From NCBI GenBank assembly GCA_964586835.1, contig CAZPIC010000025.1:1-33463 (forward strand): DNA of 33,463 bases. Reading direction: 5' to 3'. Below, one piece after another: positions 1-8,009 of this stretch. Origin of the DNA: CAZLYF01 sp964586835. GTDB taxonomy: Bacteria > Bacillota > Clostridia > Christensenellales > Aristaeellaceae. The position numbers and the translations under genes were made by a program. Every line of letters starts with the position of its first letter. Within the stretch, counting starts at the first letter, position 1. Under the pieces are notes generated by a model. The model saw nothing but the letters and a program-made list of their open reading frames with translations. It was not told where the DNA came from and searched no databases.

Positions 1-59
1 TTTTTTAATGAGGCACGACTCCCTTTTCGTGCTCAATGTATGTAAGGTACGCCGCGCTC

Positions 60-88
60 TTGCCATGGCGAGAGCCTGCTGATATACT
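60..88 (+). promoter_or_regulatory. Sigma-A promoter upstream of murB
   Basis: The -35 element TTGCCA (60-65) and the -10 element TATACT (83-88) are separated by exactly 17 bp. Transcription would start near 95, leaving a leader of about 25 nt before murB. Positions 1-59 hold no gene I can recognise. Confidence 0.65.
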
Positions 89-118
89 CGGTCAAGCTAA
101 GGGAGGTTGGAAACGAAT

Positions 119-1036
119 ATGACCGAGGGCGACATCCGCCGGCTCCAAAGTGCGCTGCCAGACTTACGTCTCTTAAGAGATATCCCGTTGAGGGATCTAA
201 CCACCATTCGTACAGGCGGTCCGGCGCGTCTGTTCATGGAGGCTGCTTCCGAAAAGGAGATCTGTACCGCCCTTTCTGCAGCGCAGGGAGTGGGGATCCC
301 GGCCCTGGTGATGGGCGCCGGATCCAATATTCTCTTTGCGGATGAGGGATACGAAGGGCTGATCATCCACTGTTCACAGAGCTTTAGCGGCATCCGTGTT
401 GTGGACTCACAGATCACCGCGCAGGCGGGCGCGAAGCTTTCTCAGATCTCTGGCATGGCGATGAGGCACGGCCTTTCAGGCTTTGAGTTCGCCTCGGGGA
501 TCCCAGGGTCTGTGGGCGGCGCTGCGCTGATGAATGCGGGCGCTTTCGGTGCCGACATGTCCAGGATCGTTTGTCACGTAGCATGCGCGGACAGGACAGG
601 GCAGCGCCGTGAGCTTTCAGGAGAGGGCATTGGCTATGGCTACCGTAACAGCCTCATGATGCGGGAAGGCCTGGCCGTCTTGTCGGTCACGCTGAAGCTC
701 ACACACGAAAACCCCGAGCTTATTGAACGAAGGGTCGAGGAATTACAAGCCCGTCGACGCTTGACCCAGCCTCTTCAGATCGCAAGCGCCGGATCCTTCT
801 TCAAGCGGCCTGAAAGCAGGTCCGCAGCCGAACTCATCGATCGGGCAGGGCTCAAGGGCTTTCGGATTGGTGGCGCGGAGGTCAGCACGGTGCACGCTGG
901 ATTCTTTGTCAACTGCGGCGGCGCGACGACAGCAGATTTTCTGTCTTTGATGTCCCACGTGCAACGGACAGTCAAGGACAGGGAGGGCATTGAGCTCACG
1001 CCAGAGATACGCATCATTGGTCGGATGGGGACATGA
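119..1036 (+). CDS. murB: UDP-N-acetylenolpyruvoylglucosamine reductase MurB
   Basis: MurB is the cytoplasmic FAD enzyme that reduces UDP-GlcNAc-enolpyruvate to UDP-MurNAc with NADPH in peptidoglycan precursor synthesis. The 305-residue product shows the FAD-binding pattern IRTGGPAR and GAGSNILFADEGY, then the block SGFEFASGIPGSVGGAALMNAG, and the catalytic serine in GSFFKRP. The C-terminus has the family pattern AGLKGFRIGGAEVS, HAGFFVN and a final ELTPEIRIIG. The short form without the extra loop matches type II MurB of Bacillota. An in-frame TTG at 107 lies against the Shine-Dalgarno AGGGAGG (100-106), so I prefer ATG at 119, although its 12-nt spacing is slightly long. The stop overlaps the whiA start as ATGA, which indicates translational coupling. 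Confidence 0.95.
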   Translation: MTEGDIRRLQSALPDLRLLRDIPLRDLTTIRTGGPARLFMEAASEKEICTALSAAQGVGIPALVMGAGSNILFADEGYEGLIIHCSQSFSGIRVVDSQITAQAGAKLSQISGMAMRHGLSGFEFASGIPGSVGGAALMNAGAFGADMSRIVCHVACADRTGQRRELSGEGIGYGYRNSLMMREGLAVLSVTLKLTHENPELIERRVEELQARRRLTQPLQIASAGSFFKRPESRSAAELIDRAGLKGFRIGGAEVSTVHAGFFVNCGGATTADFLSLMSHVQRTVKDREGIELTPEIRIIGRMGT

Positions 1037-1989
1037 GTTTTTCTTCCCAGGTCCGGGCTGAACTTTCTGCGCTTAAGCTGGCGAAACCCTGTTGCCTTGA
1101 CGCGGAACTGCGGGCCATGACCCGCTGCCGTGCAGGGCTGTCCTTCCGGGAAACGGGAGAGCTGCGGCTGCGCTACCGCTCGGGAAACCCCAGCGTTGTC
1201 AAGAGGGCGTATATCCTCCTGAAGTCCCTTCAAGGGATATCCGCGACGGCGTCCCGCTCCCAGAAAGCGGGGGTTGGAGGCCGTCGTCAGTACAGTCTCC
1301 GGCTTGATGCAGAGGATACGAAAAGGCTGCTTGCCGCTCTGGAGGCGAGCGTAGAGGACAGGGAGGGGAAACCCAGGCTTCGCGTGCCTGTCACGATCCC
1401 CAGGCGGGAGTGCTGCCGACGGGCCTATGCCCGAGGAATGCTGCTCGCCTGCGGGAGTGTTGGCGATCCCAGGAAAGCCTATCAGGCAGAGTTTGTGTTA
1501 CCAGACAGAAGAAACGCCCTGTTGTTTCAAAGAATCCTCTCGCTGTGCGGTGTGAAAGCTGCGCGCGCGTCAAGGCGCGGCGCAGAGCTTTTAACGATCA
1601 GGGGTGCGGAACGGGTGATCAGGCTTTTAACACTGGTTGGCGCAGCGCGCGCCGTGCTGATGATAGAAAACCAGCGGGTAAGCAGCAGCCTGAACAACCG
1701 GCTTAACCGCGCGATGAACTGTGACCAGGCAAACCTTGACAGGCAGATTAGCGCTTCGCGCAGGCAGCTAGAGGCCATTTCGACGATCTCGCTTGCCAGA
1801 GGCCTTTCATCCCTGACGCCTGCACTTCATGAGCTGGCCAGGCTCAGGCTCGCCCACCGTGAGGTCTCACTGGAGCAGCTGGGCGCGCTGCTTGATCCGC
1901 CTCTGGGCAAGTCTGCCATACAGCAGCGGATGAGAAGGCTACTCTCCCTTGCCGATGAGATCACGCGCACGGAAGGCGCGCTTTTATAA
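1033..1989 (+). CDS. whiA: WhiA-family DNA-binding protein
   Basis: WhiA is a conserved DNA-binding protein of Gram-positive bacteria, linked to sporulation in actinobacteria and to division and chromosome segregation in Bacillus. The 318-residue protein has the usual architecture. An N-terminal LAGLIDADG-like fold includes CCRRAYARGMLLACGSVGD at about residues 132-150. The conserved bridge ENQRVSSSLNNRLNRAMNCD follows. A C-terminal helix-turn-helix around LTPALHELARLRLAHREVSL and GKSAIQQRMRRL completes it. The endonuclease catalytic residues are not apparent, as is normal for WhiA. It overlaps murB by 4 bp and is followed after 17 bp by an HPr-family gene. In most Bacillota rapZ and yvcK sit between murB and whiA; here they are absent. 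Confidence 0.95.
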   Translation: MSFSSQVRAELSALKLAKPCCLDAELRAMTRCRAGLSFRETGELRLRYRSGNPSVVKRAYILLKSLQGISATASRSQKAGVGGRRQYSLRLDAEDTKRLLAALEASVEDREGKPRLRVPVTIPRRECCRRAYARGMLLACGSVGDPRKAYQAEFVLPDRRNALLFQRILSLCGVKAARASRRGAELLTIRGAERVIRLLTLVGAARAVLMIENQRVSSSLNNRLNRAMNCDQANLDRQISASRRQLEAISTISLARGLSSLTPALHELARLRLAHREVSLEQLGALLDPPLGKSAIQQRMRRLLSLADEITRTEGALL

Positions 1990-2006
1990 ACCAGGGAGGT
2001 TTCACC

Positions 2007-2261
2007 ATGCGCAAAAGGCAAGTCCTGCTCGCGGGGCAGCTGCCGATGTCGCGCGAGCGCGCGACCCGTTTGGCCAACGTGGCCAACGGCTTTTCTTCAG
2101 GGATTCTTCTTGAATTTGGCCAGACAACAATCAATGCGAAATCCCTGCTGGGCTATCTGTCTTTGGGCGCTATGCACAACAGGGAGATGACGCTCAGTAC
2201 ACAGGGAGATGACGAGAACGAGGCCATGGAGGCGATGTGCCTGGCCCTGCAGGGAGAATGA
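2007..2261 (+). CDS. HPr-family protein without the PTS histidine (Crh-like)
   Basis: This 84-residue protein aligns with HPr along its full length. The Ser46 region is intact and in register (INAKSLLGYLSLG, Ser at residue 46), the site phosphorylated by HPr kinase in Bacillota. The active-site region around residue 15, normally GLHARPA, reads LPMSRERA, so Ser occupies position 15 instead of His. A protein like this cannot carry PTS phosphate, but it could act as a regulator with CcpA, as Crh does in Bacillus (which has Gln15). The Shine-Dalgarno AGGGAGGT (1993-2000) supports the start at 2007. Its position behind whiA is the same as that of crh in Bacillus subtilis. The role is inferred from family and context. 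Confidence 0.85.
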   Translation: MRKRQVLLAGQLPMSRERATRLANVANGFSSGILLEFGQTTINAKSLLGYLSLGAMHNREMTLSTQGDDENEAMEAMCLALQGE

Positions 2262-2276
2262 GGGGCGACCGCTGGT

Positions 2277-2305
2277 TTGACAGGGCACTGTCTTTTCGGT
2301 ATAGT
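2277..2305 (+). promoter_or_regulatory. Sigma-A promoter upstream of the VanY-like gene
   Basis: A perfect -35 TTGACA (2277-2282) and a -10 TATAGT (2300-2305) are separated by 17 bp. Transcription would start near 2312, so the downstream gene has its own unit apart from murB-whiA-HPr. Confidence 0.75.
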
Positions 2306-2376
2306 TTCATCGGTATCCCATCGGAATGAATCCTTCAAACCGGCCCTGTGCGGCGCGCGTCGAAAGGAAGAAGGAT

Positions 2377-3513
2377 ATGGCTAAGGCAAGGGGCGCAGAT
2401 CCGTACCGTAGGCTGCTGCGGGGCATGGCTGTTGTGCTGGCTCTGACCGTTTTGTTCGGGACGGGCTATGTGCTGTTGGACAAATATCAACAGGGAGAGC
2501 ACGAGCGCGAAGCACGCAGGATCCAAGAGGAAAATGAACAGCTCAACGCGCAATACGAGCGTGCGATCGCTGAACTGAGGGACAGCCTTTCACAGGCCGA
2601 CCAGTCTTTGGATAAACCGGAGCCTGCGAAGGAAGGCCTGGATGTGCTGGATTTGAGCGATGTCCCCATCGCCCAGGACCGAACTGTGGAAGTGACCCGC
2701 GAAGAGATGCTCATGGGCGGTCTTCTGCTTCTCAACCGCTGGCATGAACTTCCGGGTGATTTTTTCCAGGTCGAACCGGAAATAAAGAGCGTGATGACTG
2801 AAACCAATCTGAGGGTACCTGTTACCAGTAACAGGGTTCTTCTTTTTCCAGCTGCGATTGCTGCCCTTGATGCCTTTGTCCGGGACGCGAAGGAAGAGGG
2901 TCTTGAAAACTACATCATCCGCGAAGGGTTCAGGTCGATGGAATCGCAGACTGAAAAGTGGAATAATGAGGTCTCAAAGCATACCAGTCGATATTCTGGG
3001 GACGGCCTCATCGAGAAGGCCAGGCAAAACGTGGCTTACCCCGGGACAAGTGACTTTCAATCCGGCTTCTCCTTCACCGTGGATGTCTATAGCCGCGATG
3101 ACAGCACCCTCAATGCAGCCGCGTTTCAAACAACTCCCCAGTCCGACTGGCTTAACGAAAATGCGTGGAAGTATGGGCTCATCTTCCGTTTCCCCATCCA
3201 GGGCTATCCCCGGGCGGATACGGTGGACAAGGCGTACAAGACCGGCATCGACCTGAAACTGGACGTCTATCGCTATGTCGGCATTCCTCACGCAACTGCC
3301 ATGAAAGCCTTGGGACTTTGCCTGGAGGAGTACATTGAGCACCTGATCGAGCGCCCGCACATCGGGATATACGAGGACGGAAAGCTCCTGTATGAGGTGT
3401 TCCGCTTGGAGAACATTTATTCAGACCTCCAAGTCGGCATCCCCAGGAACGCCAGGGAGGTTGCTCTGTCTACGGACAACATGGGCGGACTGATCTGTGC
3501 CCTGAGCTACTGA
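2377..3513 (+). CDS. Membrane-anchored VanY/M15B-fold protein, probably catalytically inactive
   Basis: The 378-residue product has a short basic N-terminus, one membrane segment (about residues 16-34), a coiled-coil-like Glu/Gln-rich stretch (about 37-75) and an extracellular domain resembling D-Ala-D-Ala carboxypeptidases of peptidase family M15B. Family landmarks are REGFRSMESQ (the region before the zinc site), FQSGFSFTVDV and WLNENAWKYGLIFRFP. The zinc motif SxHxxGxAxD reads SDFQSGFSFTVD (from residue 225), so the histidine is Phe and the aspartate is displaced. The E-P-W-H motif before RYVG is replaced by KLDVY. It is therefore likely a binding or scaffold protein, not a peptidase (inference). 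I chose ATG 2377, with AAAGGAAG 6 nt upstream, over ATG 2326, which has no ribosome site. Its end overlaps the convergent murG by 7 bp. Confidence 0.8.
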   Translation: MAKARGADPYRRLLRGMAVVLALTVLFGTGYVLLDKYQQGEHEREARRIQEENEQLNAQYERAIAELRDSLSQADQSLDKPEPAKEGLDVLDLSDVPIAQDRTVEVTREEMLMGGLLLLNRWHELPGDFFQVEPEIKSVMTETNLRVPVTSNRVLLFPAAIAALDAFVRDAKEEGLENYIIREGFRSMESQTEKWNNEVSKHTSRYSGDGLIEKARQNVAYPGTSDFQSGFSFTVDVYSRDDSTLNAAAFQTTPQSDWLNENAWKYGLIFRFPIQGYPRADTVDKAYKTGIDLKLDVYRYVGIPHATAMKALGLCLEEYIEHLIERPHIGIYEDGKLLYEVFRLENIYSDLQVGIPRNAREVALSTDNMGGLICALSY

Positions 3514-4610
3514 CGCAGTTTTTTTGCCTGCTTTTGAACCTCTTCAATCAGGCTGAGTACCGCCGCGGTCCCGTCCGCGGCGGCGTTTGCGTTCAGGGCG
3601 GAGCGGGCCTCGTCCAACTGTGCCCAAAGCTTCCGGATCGCAGCGGCCAGCGTTTGGGGGTTGAGCTCTTCCTGTGGCAACACATGAGCCAGCCCGCGCT
3701 GACGGAAGCGCTCCGCGTTTTCGATCTGGTCGCCTCTGCTGGCAGAGTGTGGAAGCGGCACAAGGAGCATAGGGATCCTCAAGGCCTCAAACTCGCTCAG
3801 AGCGTTCGAGCCTGCGCGGGAGAGCACCAGATCCGCACAAGCCAGGGCGTCGGGCAGGGAGCCCCTCAAAAACTCTGCCTGGAAGTATCCCGGCCTGCCT
3901 GACAGGCTGGCGTCCAGATTTCCCTCCCCGCACAGGTGCAGCACATCCATATCCTGTGTGATCGCGTCAAGGGCACCCCTGAGGGCTGCGTTGACGCTTT
4001 TTGCGCCTTGGCTGCCGCCCATCATGAGGAGCACTGGCTTAGACCCGTCAAATCCCGCCAGAGACAGGCCTCTTTTTCGGTTTCCGGAGAAGAGGTCCGG
4101 GCGCAGAGGGGTGCCGGTGTGCACTCCCTTTTTACCGAGCATTCGTGCGCAATCGGGAAAGCTTGTCGCGACCCTTCTTGAAAAGCAGGCGCATATCCTG
4201 TTGGCAAGCCCGGGAGTCAGGTCGCTTTCGTGGCACAGCACAGGCACGCGCAGCATCCATGACCCTATGACAACAGGGACAGAAACGAAGCCTCCCTTTG
4301 AAAAACACACATCCGGCCTGAGCACCCGGATTAAAGCGGCAGACTGCACGATTCCGGCCAGCACCCGAAAGGGGTCCGTGAAATTGCGCCAGTCAAAGTA
4401 TCTGCGCAGCTTTCCTGAGCTTACCACGTGGTAGGTCACTTGCGGGCAGGACATGAGTTCCCGCTCCATGCCTTTGCCGGTACCGATGAAGTGAACGTCA
4501 TAACCCCGTGCCAGCAGCTGCGGAAGCAGCGCAAGGTGGGGTGTGACATGGCCTCCGGTGCCTCCACCTGTCAGAACGATACGCCGATGCCCGTGATGGG
4601 GAGCGCGCAT
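3507..4610 (-). CDS. murG: UDP-GlcNAc:lipid I N-acetylglucosaminyltransferase MurG
   Basis: MurG adds GlcNAc to lipid I on the inner membrane face, giving lipid II. The 367-residue protein has both GT-B domains. The N-terminal domain shows TGGGTGGHVTPHLAL (the diphosphate loop), then SSGKLRRYFDWRNF, SKGGFVSVPVV and HESDLTPGLANR. The C-terminal donor domain shows MMGGSQGAKSVN and SRAGSNALSEFEA followed by GDQIENAERF, the UDP-GlcNAc site. The SSGKLRRYFDW and HESDLTPG signatures belong to the Bacillus cereus/clostridial MurG subgroup. The ATG overlaps the stop of the upstream ABC ATPase gene as TGATG, so the pair is probably translationally coupled. It lies away from the usual dcw cluster, so a paralogue elsewhere in the genome is possible. 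Confidence 0.93.
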   Translation of the reverse strand: MRAPHHGHRRIVLTGGGTGGHVTPHLALLPQLLARGYDVHFIGTGKGMERELMSCPQVTYHVVSSGKLRRYFDWRNFTDPFRVLAGIVQSAALIRVLRPDVCFSKGGFVSVPVVIGSWMLRVPVLCHESDLTPGLANRICACFSRRVATSFPDCARMLGKKGVHTGTPLRPDLFSGNRKRGLSLAGFDGSKPVLLMMGGSQGAKSVNAALRGALDAITQDMDVLHLCGEGNLDASLSGRPGYFQAEFLRGSLPDALACADLVLSRAGSNALSEFEALRIPMLLVPLPHSASRGDQIENAERFRQRGLAHVLPQEELNPQTLAAAIRKLWAQLDEARSALNANAAADGTAAVLSLIEEVQKQAKKLRQ

Positions 4611-5740
4611 CAGTCAGGCACCTTTCCACAAAGTGGAGGTTTCGGTTCGTCCAGGCTTGTGGCCAGATCGTCCCTGACAAAGGTGGCTGCCTTCCTATCC
4701 CACCAGACGCAAACCTGCGTGCCGATGGCTGCCGGCGCGCCGTCGTCCGGCGCTTCCCTGGCAATCAGCGTTTGTCCTGTTGTGAGCGTGATCACCGCAC
4801 TTCGCTCCCCGCCAAAAAACCTGTATCCAGTGAGAACGCCGTGCAGGATACAGGATCTGGAAACAGGGTTTAGTCCGTAGCGTAACTGCTGTGGGCGGAT
4901 ACACAGGCATAGCGTCTCGTGAAGCGAGACCCAGTCGTCCGAAGGGCATGGGAGGGTGATCCCGCCTATGTCAAGCAGGATTTCTCCATCCCCCAGAGCC
5001 GCCACGCTGCCTCTGAGCAGGTTCACCTCTCCCAGGCAGGTTGCGGTAAAGACGCTCCCAGGCCTGTCATAAAGCTCGTCTGGTGTGCCTTGGCGCAACA
5101 GGCGGCCACCCCGCAGCAGGGCGATGCGGTCCGACCGGTCTAGTGCCTCCCGCGCGCTGTGCGTAGAAAACACAAGGGTGCAACCCAGACTCTGAGCGAT
5201 GCCCTTCAGCTCATCCCACATCGAGGCTGCCTGAGCGGGTTCAAAGCAGCGAAAGGGCTCGTCCAGCAGAAGAAGAGCCGGTGAAAGAACCACCGCGCGT
5301 GCGACAGCCAGGCGCAGGCATTCGACCAGGCTCAGCTGGCTGGGAAGGCGCCTGTCCGATGGGCTCAGGGCAACTAGTTTCAGCGCCTGGGCGACTTTCC
5401 GGCGGGTGTCCTCCGAAGAGGCACGCCGCATTTTAAGCCCGTACGCCACGTTATGCCAGACATCCATCTGCGGGAAAAGCGCATAGCCATCCAGGACAAA
5501 ACCGATCCTTCTCATGGACGGGGGATGCTGCGTGATGTCCACGCCCTCATGGAGAATGCTACCGCTTTGCGGGACAGTGAGTCCTGCAACCAGCTTCAGC
5601 ACAGCAGTCTTCCCTGAACCCGGGGGCCCAAGCAGCGAGAGGGTTTCATCCCTGAAAGCCGTCAGTTCCAGCGCGGTGAGCGCGCTGCCCTCACCATAGG
5701 GGGCGTGGATTCCCCTGAGGGTCAATACAGCAGGCTGCAC
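4610..5740 (-). CDS. PotA/MalK-type ABC transporter ATPase with degenerate motifs
   Basis: The 376-residue protein has the layout of importer ATPases for polyamine, iron or sugar: a nucleotide-binding domain (1-235) and a C-terminal TOBE-like domain (240-355). Walker A (GPPGSGKT, Lys44), Walker B (LLLLDEP, Asp160/Glu161) and the H-loop (His194 in FSTHS) are intact. Two elements are not: the Q-loop glutamine is Asp84 (GFVLDGYALFP), and the signature LSGGQ is LSLVE (136-140). The D-loop is also atypical. No permease or binding protein is nearby. It may be impaired in hydrolysis or act as a regulator (inference). The start is GTG at 5740, supported by AAAGGA (5748-5753) 7 nt upstream; an ATG at 5748 is out of frame. 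It is coupled to murG downstream. Confidence 0.85.
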   Translation of the reverse strand: MQPAVLTLRGIHAPYGEGSALTALELTAFRDETLSLLGPPGSGKTAVLKLVAGLTVPQSGSILHEGVDITQHPPSMRRIGFVLDGYALFPQMDVWHNVAYGLKMRRASSEDTRRKVAQALKLVALSPSDRRLPSQLSLVECLRLAVARAVVLSPALLLLDEPFRCFEPAQAASMWDELKGIAQSLGCTLVFSTHSAREALDRSDRIALLRGGRLLRQGTPDELYDRPGSVFTATCLGEVNLLRGSVAALGDGEILLDIGGITLPCPSDDWVSLHETLCLCIRPQQLRYGLNPVSRSCILHGVLTGYRFFGGERSAVITLTTGQTLIAREAPDDGAPAAIGTQVCVWWDRKAATFVRDDLATSLDEPKPPLCGKVPD

Positions 5741-5809
5741 GGGGTCATCCTTTCGTTGGGGTAGCTTGGAGCCTTACAGGAAACAGAGCGCCCGCCCCAA
5801 AAGGGCGAG

Positions 5810-6028
5810 CTATTGTTCATGCACCCGCGGTTCGTTTTCAAGTTCGGCGTTGAGCAGGCTGACGAGCTCATCCGCGTCCGCTCCGTGGGCAGCGCAGGCC
5901 TGTTCGAGCGTTTCCCCGCTTGAAAAGGGGCAGGAGAGGCAATGCATGCCAAAGCCCCTGAGGATGTGCGCCAACTGGCGGTTCATGCGGAGAACCTCAG
6001 CGATGGTGTGCTGTTTCGTGATGGTCAT
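5810..6028 (-). CDS. DUF1858 small redox-type protein
   Basis: This 72-residue protein begins MTITKQHTIAEVLRMN and carries GMHCLSC at residues 27-33, followed by a third cysteine (Cys45 in LEQACAAHG). That is the pattern of the DUF1858 family, also described as a hybrid-cluster-protein-associated redox disulfide domain. The family's biochemical role is not settled; a thiol redox or metal-binding role is inferred. The start at 6028 is preceded by AAAGGAAA (6036-6043) with a 7-nt spacer. The gene begins inside the last 32 bp of the glycosyltransferase gene, in another frame, so the two are probably co-transcribed. The reading frame stays open upstream of 6028 only because it lies over the glycosyltransferase gene. 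Confidence 0.85.
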   Translation of the reverse strand: MTITKQHTIAEVLRMNRQLAHILRGFGMHCLSCPFSSGETLEQACAAHGADADELVSLLNAELENEPRVHEQ

Positions 6029-7010
6029 GACGCTGTTTCCTTTCATAGGATGAAGCCTGGCCTGTGATGTCCCCTCCGGGCGGAGGGTCCGAGAAACCGC
6101 GCGTGTCCGCAACGATGTACAGCGGGCGCTGCTTGGCCTCGTCGTAGACGCGCGACAGATAGGCGCCGGAGATGCCCAGCGCCAGCAGGATGTTGCCTGC
6201 CAGAAAACACAGCAAGGCTGCGAGCCACCATAGCCCGACCGCCCGTTTGGATAGGAACAGAAGCACAAGGGCTGCCCCCAGTCCGACGCCCATCCAGGCG
6301 AGGCCGGTCCAAAATGCGAAGGCGAGGGGTTTGCCAGAAAAACTGACAATGCCGTCCGAGGCCAGCTTGAGCATCTTCCTGAGCGAATAATGCGTCTTGC
6401 CTGCGAAGCGTTTCTCCCTGTCATACAGGATTGCTTCCTGTCGGAAGCCCACCCAGGCGAACATTCCTCTTAAATAGCGGTTGCTTTCCGGCATAGCGCG
6501 CACGGCGTCGGCGACCCTGCGGTCCACAAGACGAAAATCCCCCGTATCCTCCGGAAAGGCTGTGCCGGCGAAGAAGCGCACGAGCCTGTAATAGAGACTG
6601 GCCGTCCACTTCTTGAAGACACTCTCTCCAGCGCGGGAGCGGCGCTTCCCGTAGACTACCTGAATGCCGGCTCGCCATCTGTCAGCCATCGCAGGGATGA
6701 GTTCGGGAGGGTCCTGCAGGTCTGCGTCGATGATGATGATCGCTTTGCCCGTCGCATAATCGATCCCGGCGCTTACCGCAATCTGGTGCCCGCTGTTGCG
6801 CGCGAAATGGACGACACGGACATGGCTATCCTCATCGCACAGGGCGTTGAGGACGGCTCCTGTCCCGTCCGAGGAAGCGTCGTTGACGAATACAAGCTCG
6901 TACCCGCCGTCCAGGCCTTCCATGACAGCGCTCAGCCGCCTGAAAGTCTCACGCAGCACGGCTTCTTCGTTGTAGCAGGGGATGACGACTGAATAGACCG
7001 GGTTTGGCAT
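5997..7010 (-). CDS. GtrB/DPM1-like polyprenyl-phosphate glycosyltransferase
   Basis: This family 2 glycosyltransferase transfers a sugar from a nucleotide donor to undecaprenyl phosphate at the inner membrane. The 337-residue product starts with YSVVIPCYNEEAVL (nucleotide binding), then VNDASSDGT, the metal-binding DADLQDPPEL, VYGKRRSR and GKTHYSLRKM. Two hydrophobic membrane segments follow (roughly residues 225-255 and 260-290). This matches the bactoprenol glucosyltransferase (GtrB, CsbB, YkcC) subgroup. ATG 7010 has AGGGGGT (7018-7024) 7 nt upstream and is preferred to an in-frame GTG at 7019, which overlaps that site. No flippase or acceptor-modifying partner is adjacent, so the end product is unknown. 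It lies 12 bp after the NYN gene and overlaps the DUF1858 gene. Confidence 0.9.
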   Translation of the reverse strand: MPNPVYSVVIPCYNEEAVLRETFRRLSAVMEGLDGGYELVFVNDASSDGTGAVLNALCDEDSHVRVVHFARNSGHQIAVSAGIDYATGKAIIIIDADLQDPPELIPAMADRWRAGIQVVYGKRRSRAGESVFKKWTASLYYRLVRFFAGTAFPEDTGDFRLVDRRVADAVRAMPESNRYLRGMFAWVGFRQEAILYDREKRFAGKTHYSLRKMLKLASDGIVSFSGKPLAFAFWTGLAWMGVGLGAALVLLFLSKRAVGLWWLAALLCFLAGNILLALGISGAYLSRVYDEAKQRPLYIVADTRGFSDPPPGGDITGQASSYERKQRHDHHETAHHR

Positions 7011-7022
7011 CGAAGACACCCC

Positions 7023-8009
7023 CTACAGCATCTTGATCAGCATATTTCTCTGTGTGTCCATTTCGATCTTCATGATGCCCTGTTTTTCCAAGGATTTCAG
7101 TAGGTCACTGAAACGCTTGAACCCGATATTCCTTTCAGAGAAGTCCGGGTACAGGTTCTGGATATCCGCTTTCAGGATGCTGGGATTGATCCTGTCAAAA
7201 CCATCTTCCTTGTAGTGCCTGAGCTGCTCGCGGAAGGCGTCTATCCAGGTTTCCTTTGTCAGCTGCGCCGAGGTTGCGCAGCCACCGGAGGTTTCTGCCT
7301 CCAAGGAGACCATAACATTGTAATTATCGTTGCGCACCCTGAGGATGCCATATTTATCAGAGAGCTTTGACAGCAGCTTTCCAAACGAGCCGCAGCCGTA
7401 GGACTTTTCATTGAAGTCAGGCCGCAGCCGCAGGAGAATACCCTTGAGCTCGCTTGCAAACATCTCGTCCGCGTCTGCCTGCTCGGAGAGGATGCTTTCT
7501 ATCAGCTTGACCAGTTCCGCATCGTCGCCCAGGTTGTCCTCGCTTTTCTTTGTTTTTTCGTCGGGCTTTCTGCGGACGGCTACGGACTCCAGGAACTGAA
7601 ACTCATTGCAGGCGTTGATGAAGACGGTGCTGGCGACTTCACTTCGGGAGATGCCCAGCACAAATTTGCCCATGCTCTTAAGTTTTCCCACCAAGGGCGT
7701 ATAATCGCTATCACCGGAAACGATGCAAAAGCTGTCAATCAGGGCGTTTGTATACGCTACTTCCATCGCATCAAGGACCAGCAGGATATCCGCGTTGTTT
7801 TTCTGGGCATAACCATAGCGAAGCGATGGAACGACCGTGAAAGTGTTGGAGAGAAGGATTTCCTTGAGCGCACTGAAACGGTCCGTGTATCCGTACACCT
7901 TGCCAAGAAGGAGGTCTCCTCGGATCTTGACCTTTTCCAGGATGTTGTTGAGCGTTTCCACCTTGGCGCCGCAGTTTTCCAGATCGATGAATAGTGCAAA
8001 ATGGGCCGT
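7023..8009 (-). CDS. NYN-domain nuclease with two LOTUS (OST-HTH) domains; ACG start proposed
   Basis: The protein combines a PIN-like NYN ribonuclease domain (about 1-145) with two LOTUS/OST-HTH RNA-binding domains (about 163-236 and 252-326), an arrangement resembling eukaryotic MARF1. NYN acidic residues are visible in FIDLEN (Asp9), NADILLVLDAMEV and SGDSDYTPL. The first canonical start in frame is GTG at 7961, but starting there would remove the first strand with Asp9. Codons upstream to 8009 encode AHFALFIDLENCGAKVE, a normal NYN start. The codon at 8009 is ACG, placed 8 nt after a strong AAGGGAGG (8018-8025). Either ACG is used, or an ATG has mutated or been misread. The length is then 328 residues. 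The target RNA is unknown. A protein starting at 7961 would probably be inactive. Confidence 0.85.
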   Translation of the reverse strand, partial: TAHFALFIDLENCGAKVETLNNILEKVKIRGDLLLGKVYGYTDRFSALKEILLSNTFTVVPSLRYGYAQKNNADILLVLDAMEVAYTNALIDSFCIVSGDSDYTPLVGKLKSMGKFVLGISRSEVASTVFINACNEFQFLESVAVRRKPDEKTKKSEDNLGDDAELVKLIESILSEQADADEMFASELKGILLRLRPDFNEKSYGCGSFGKLLSKLSDKYGILRVRNDNYNVMVSLEAETSGGCATSAQLTKETWIDAFREQLRHYKEDGFDRINPSILKADIQNLYPDFSERNIGFKRFSDLLKSLEKQGIMKIEMDTQRNMLIKML

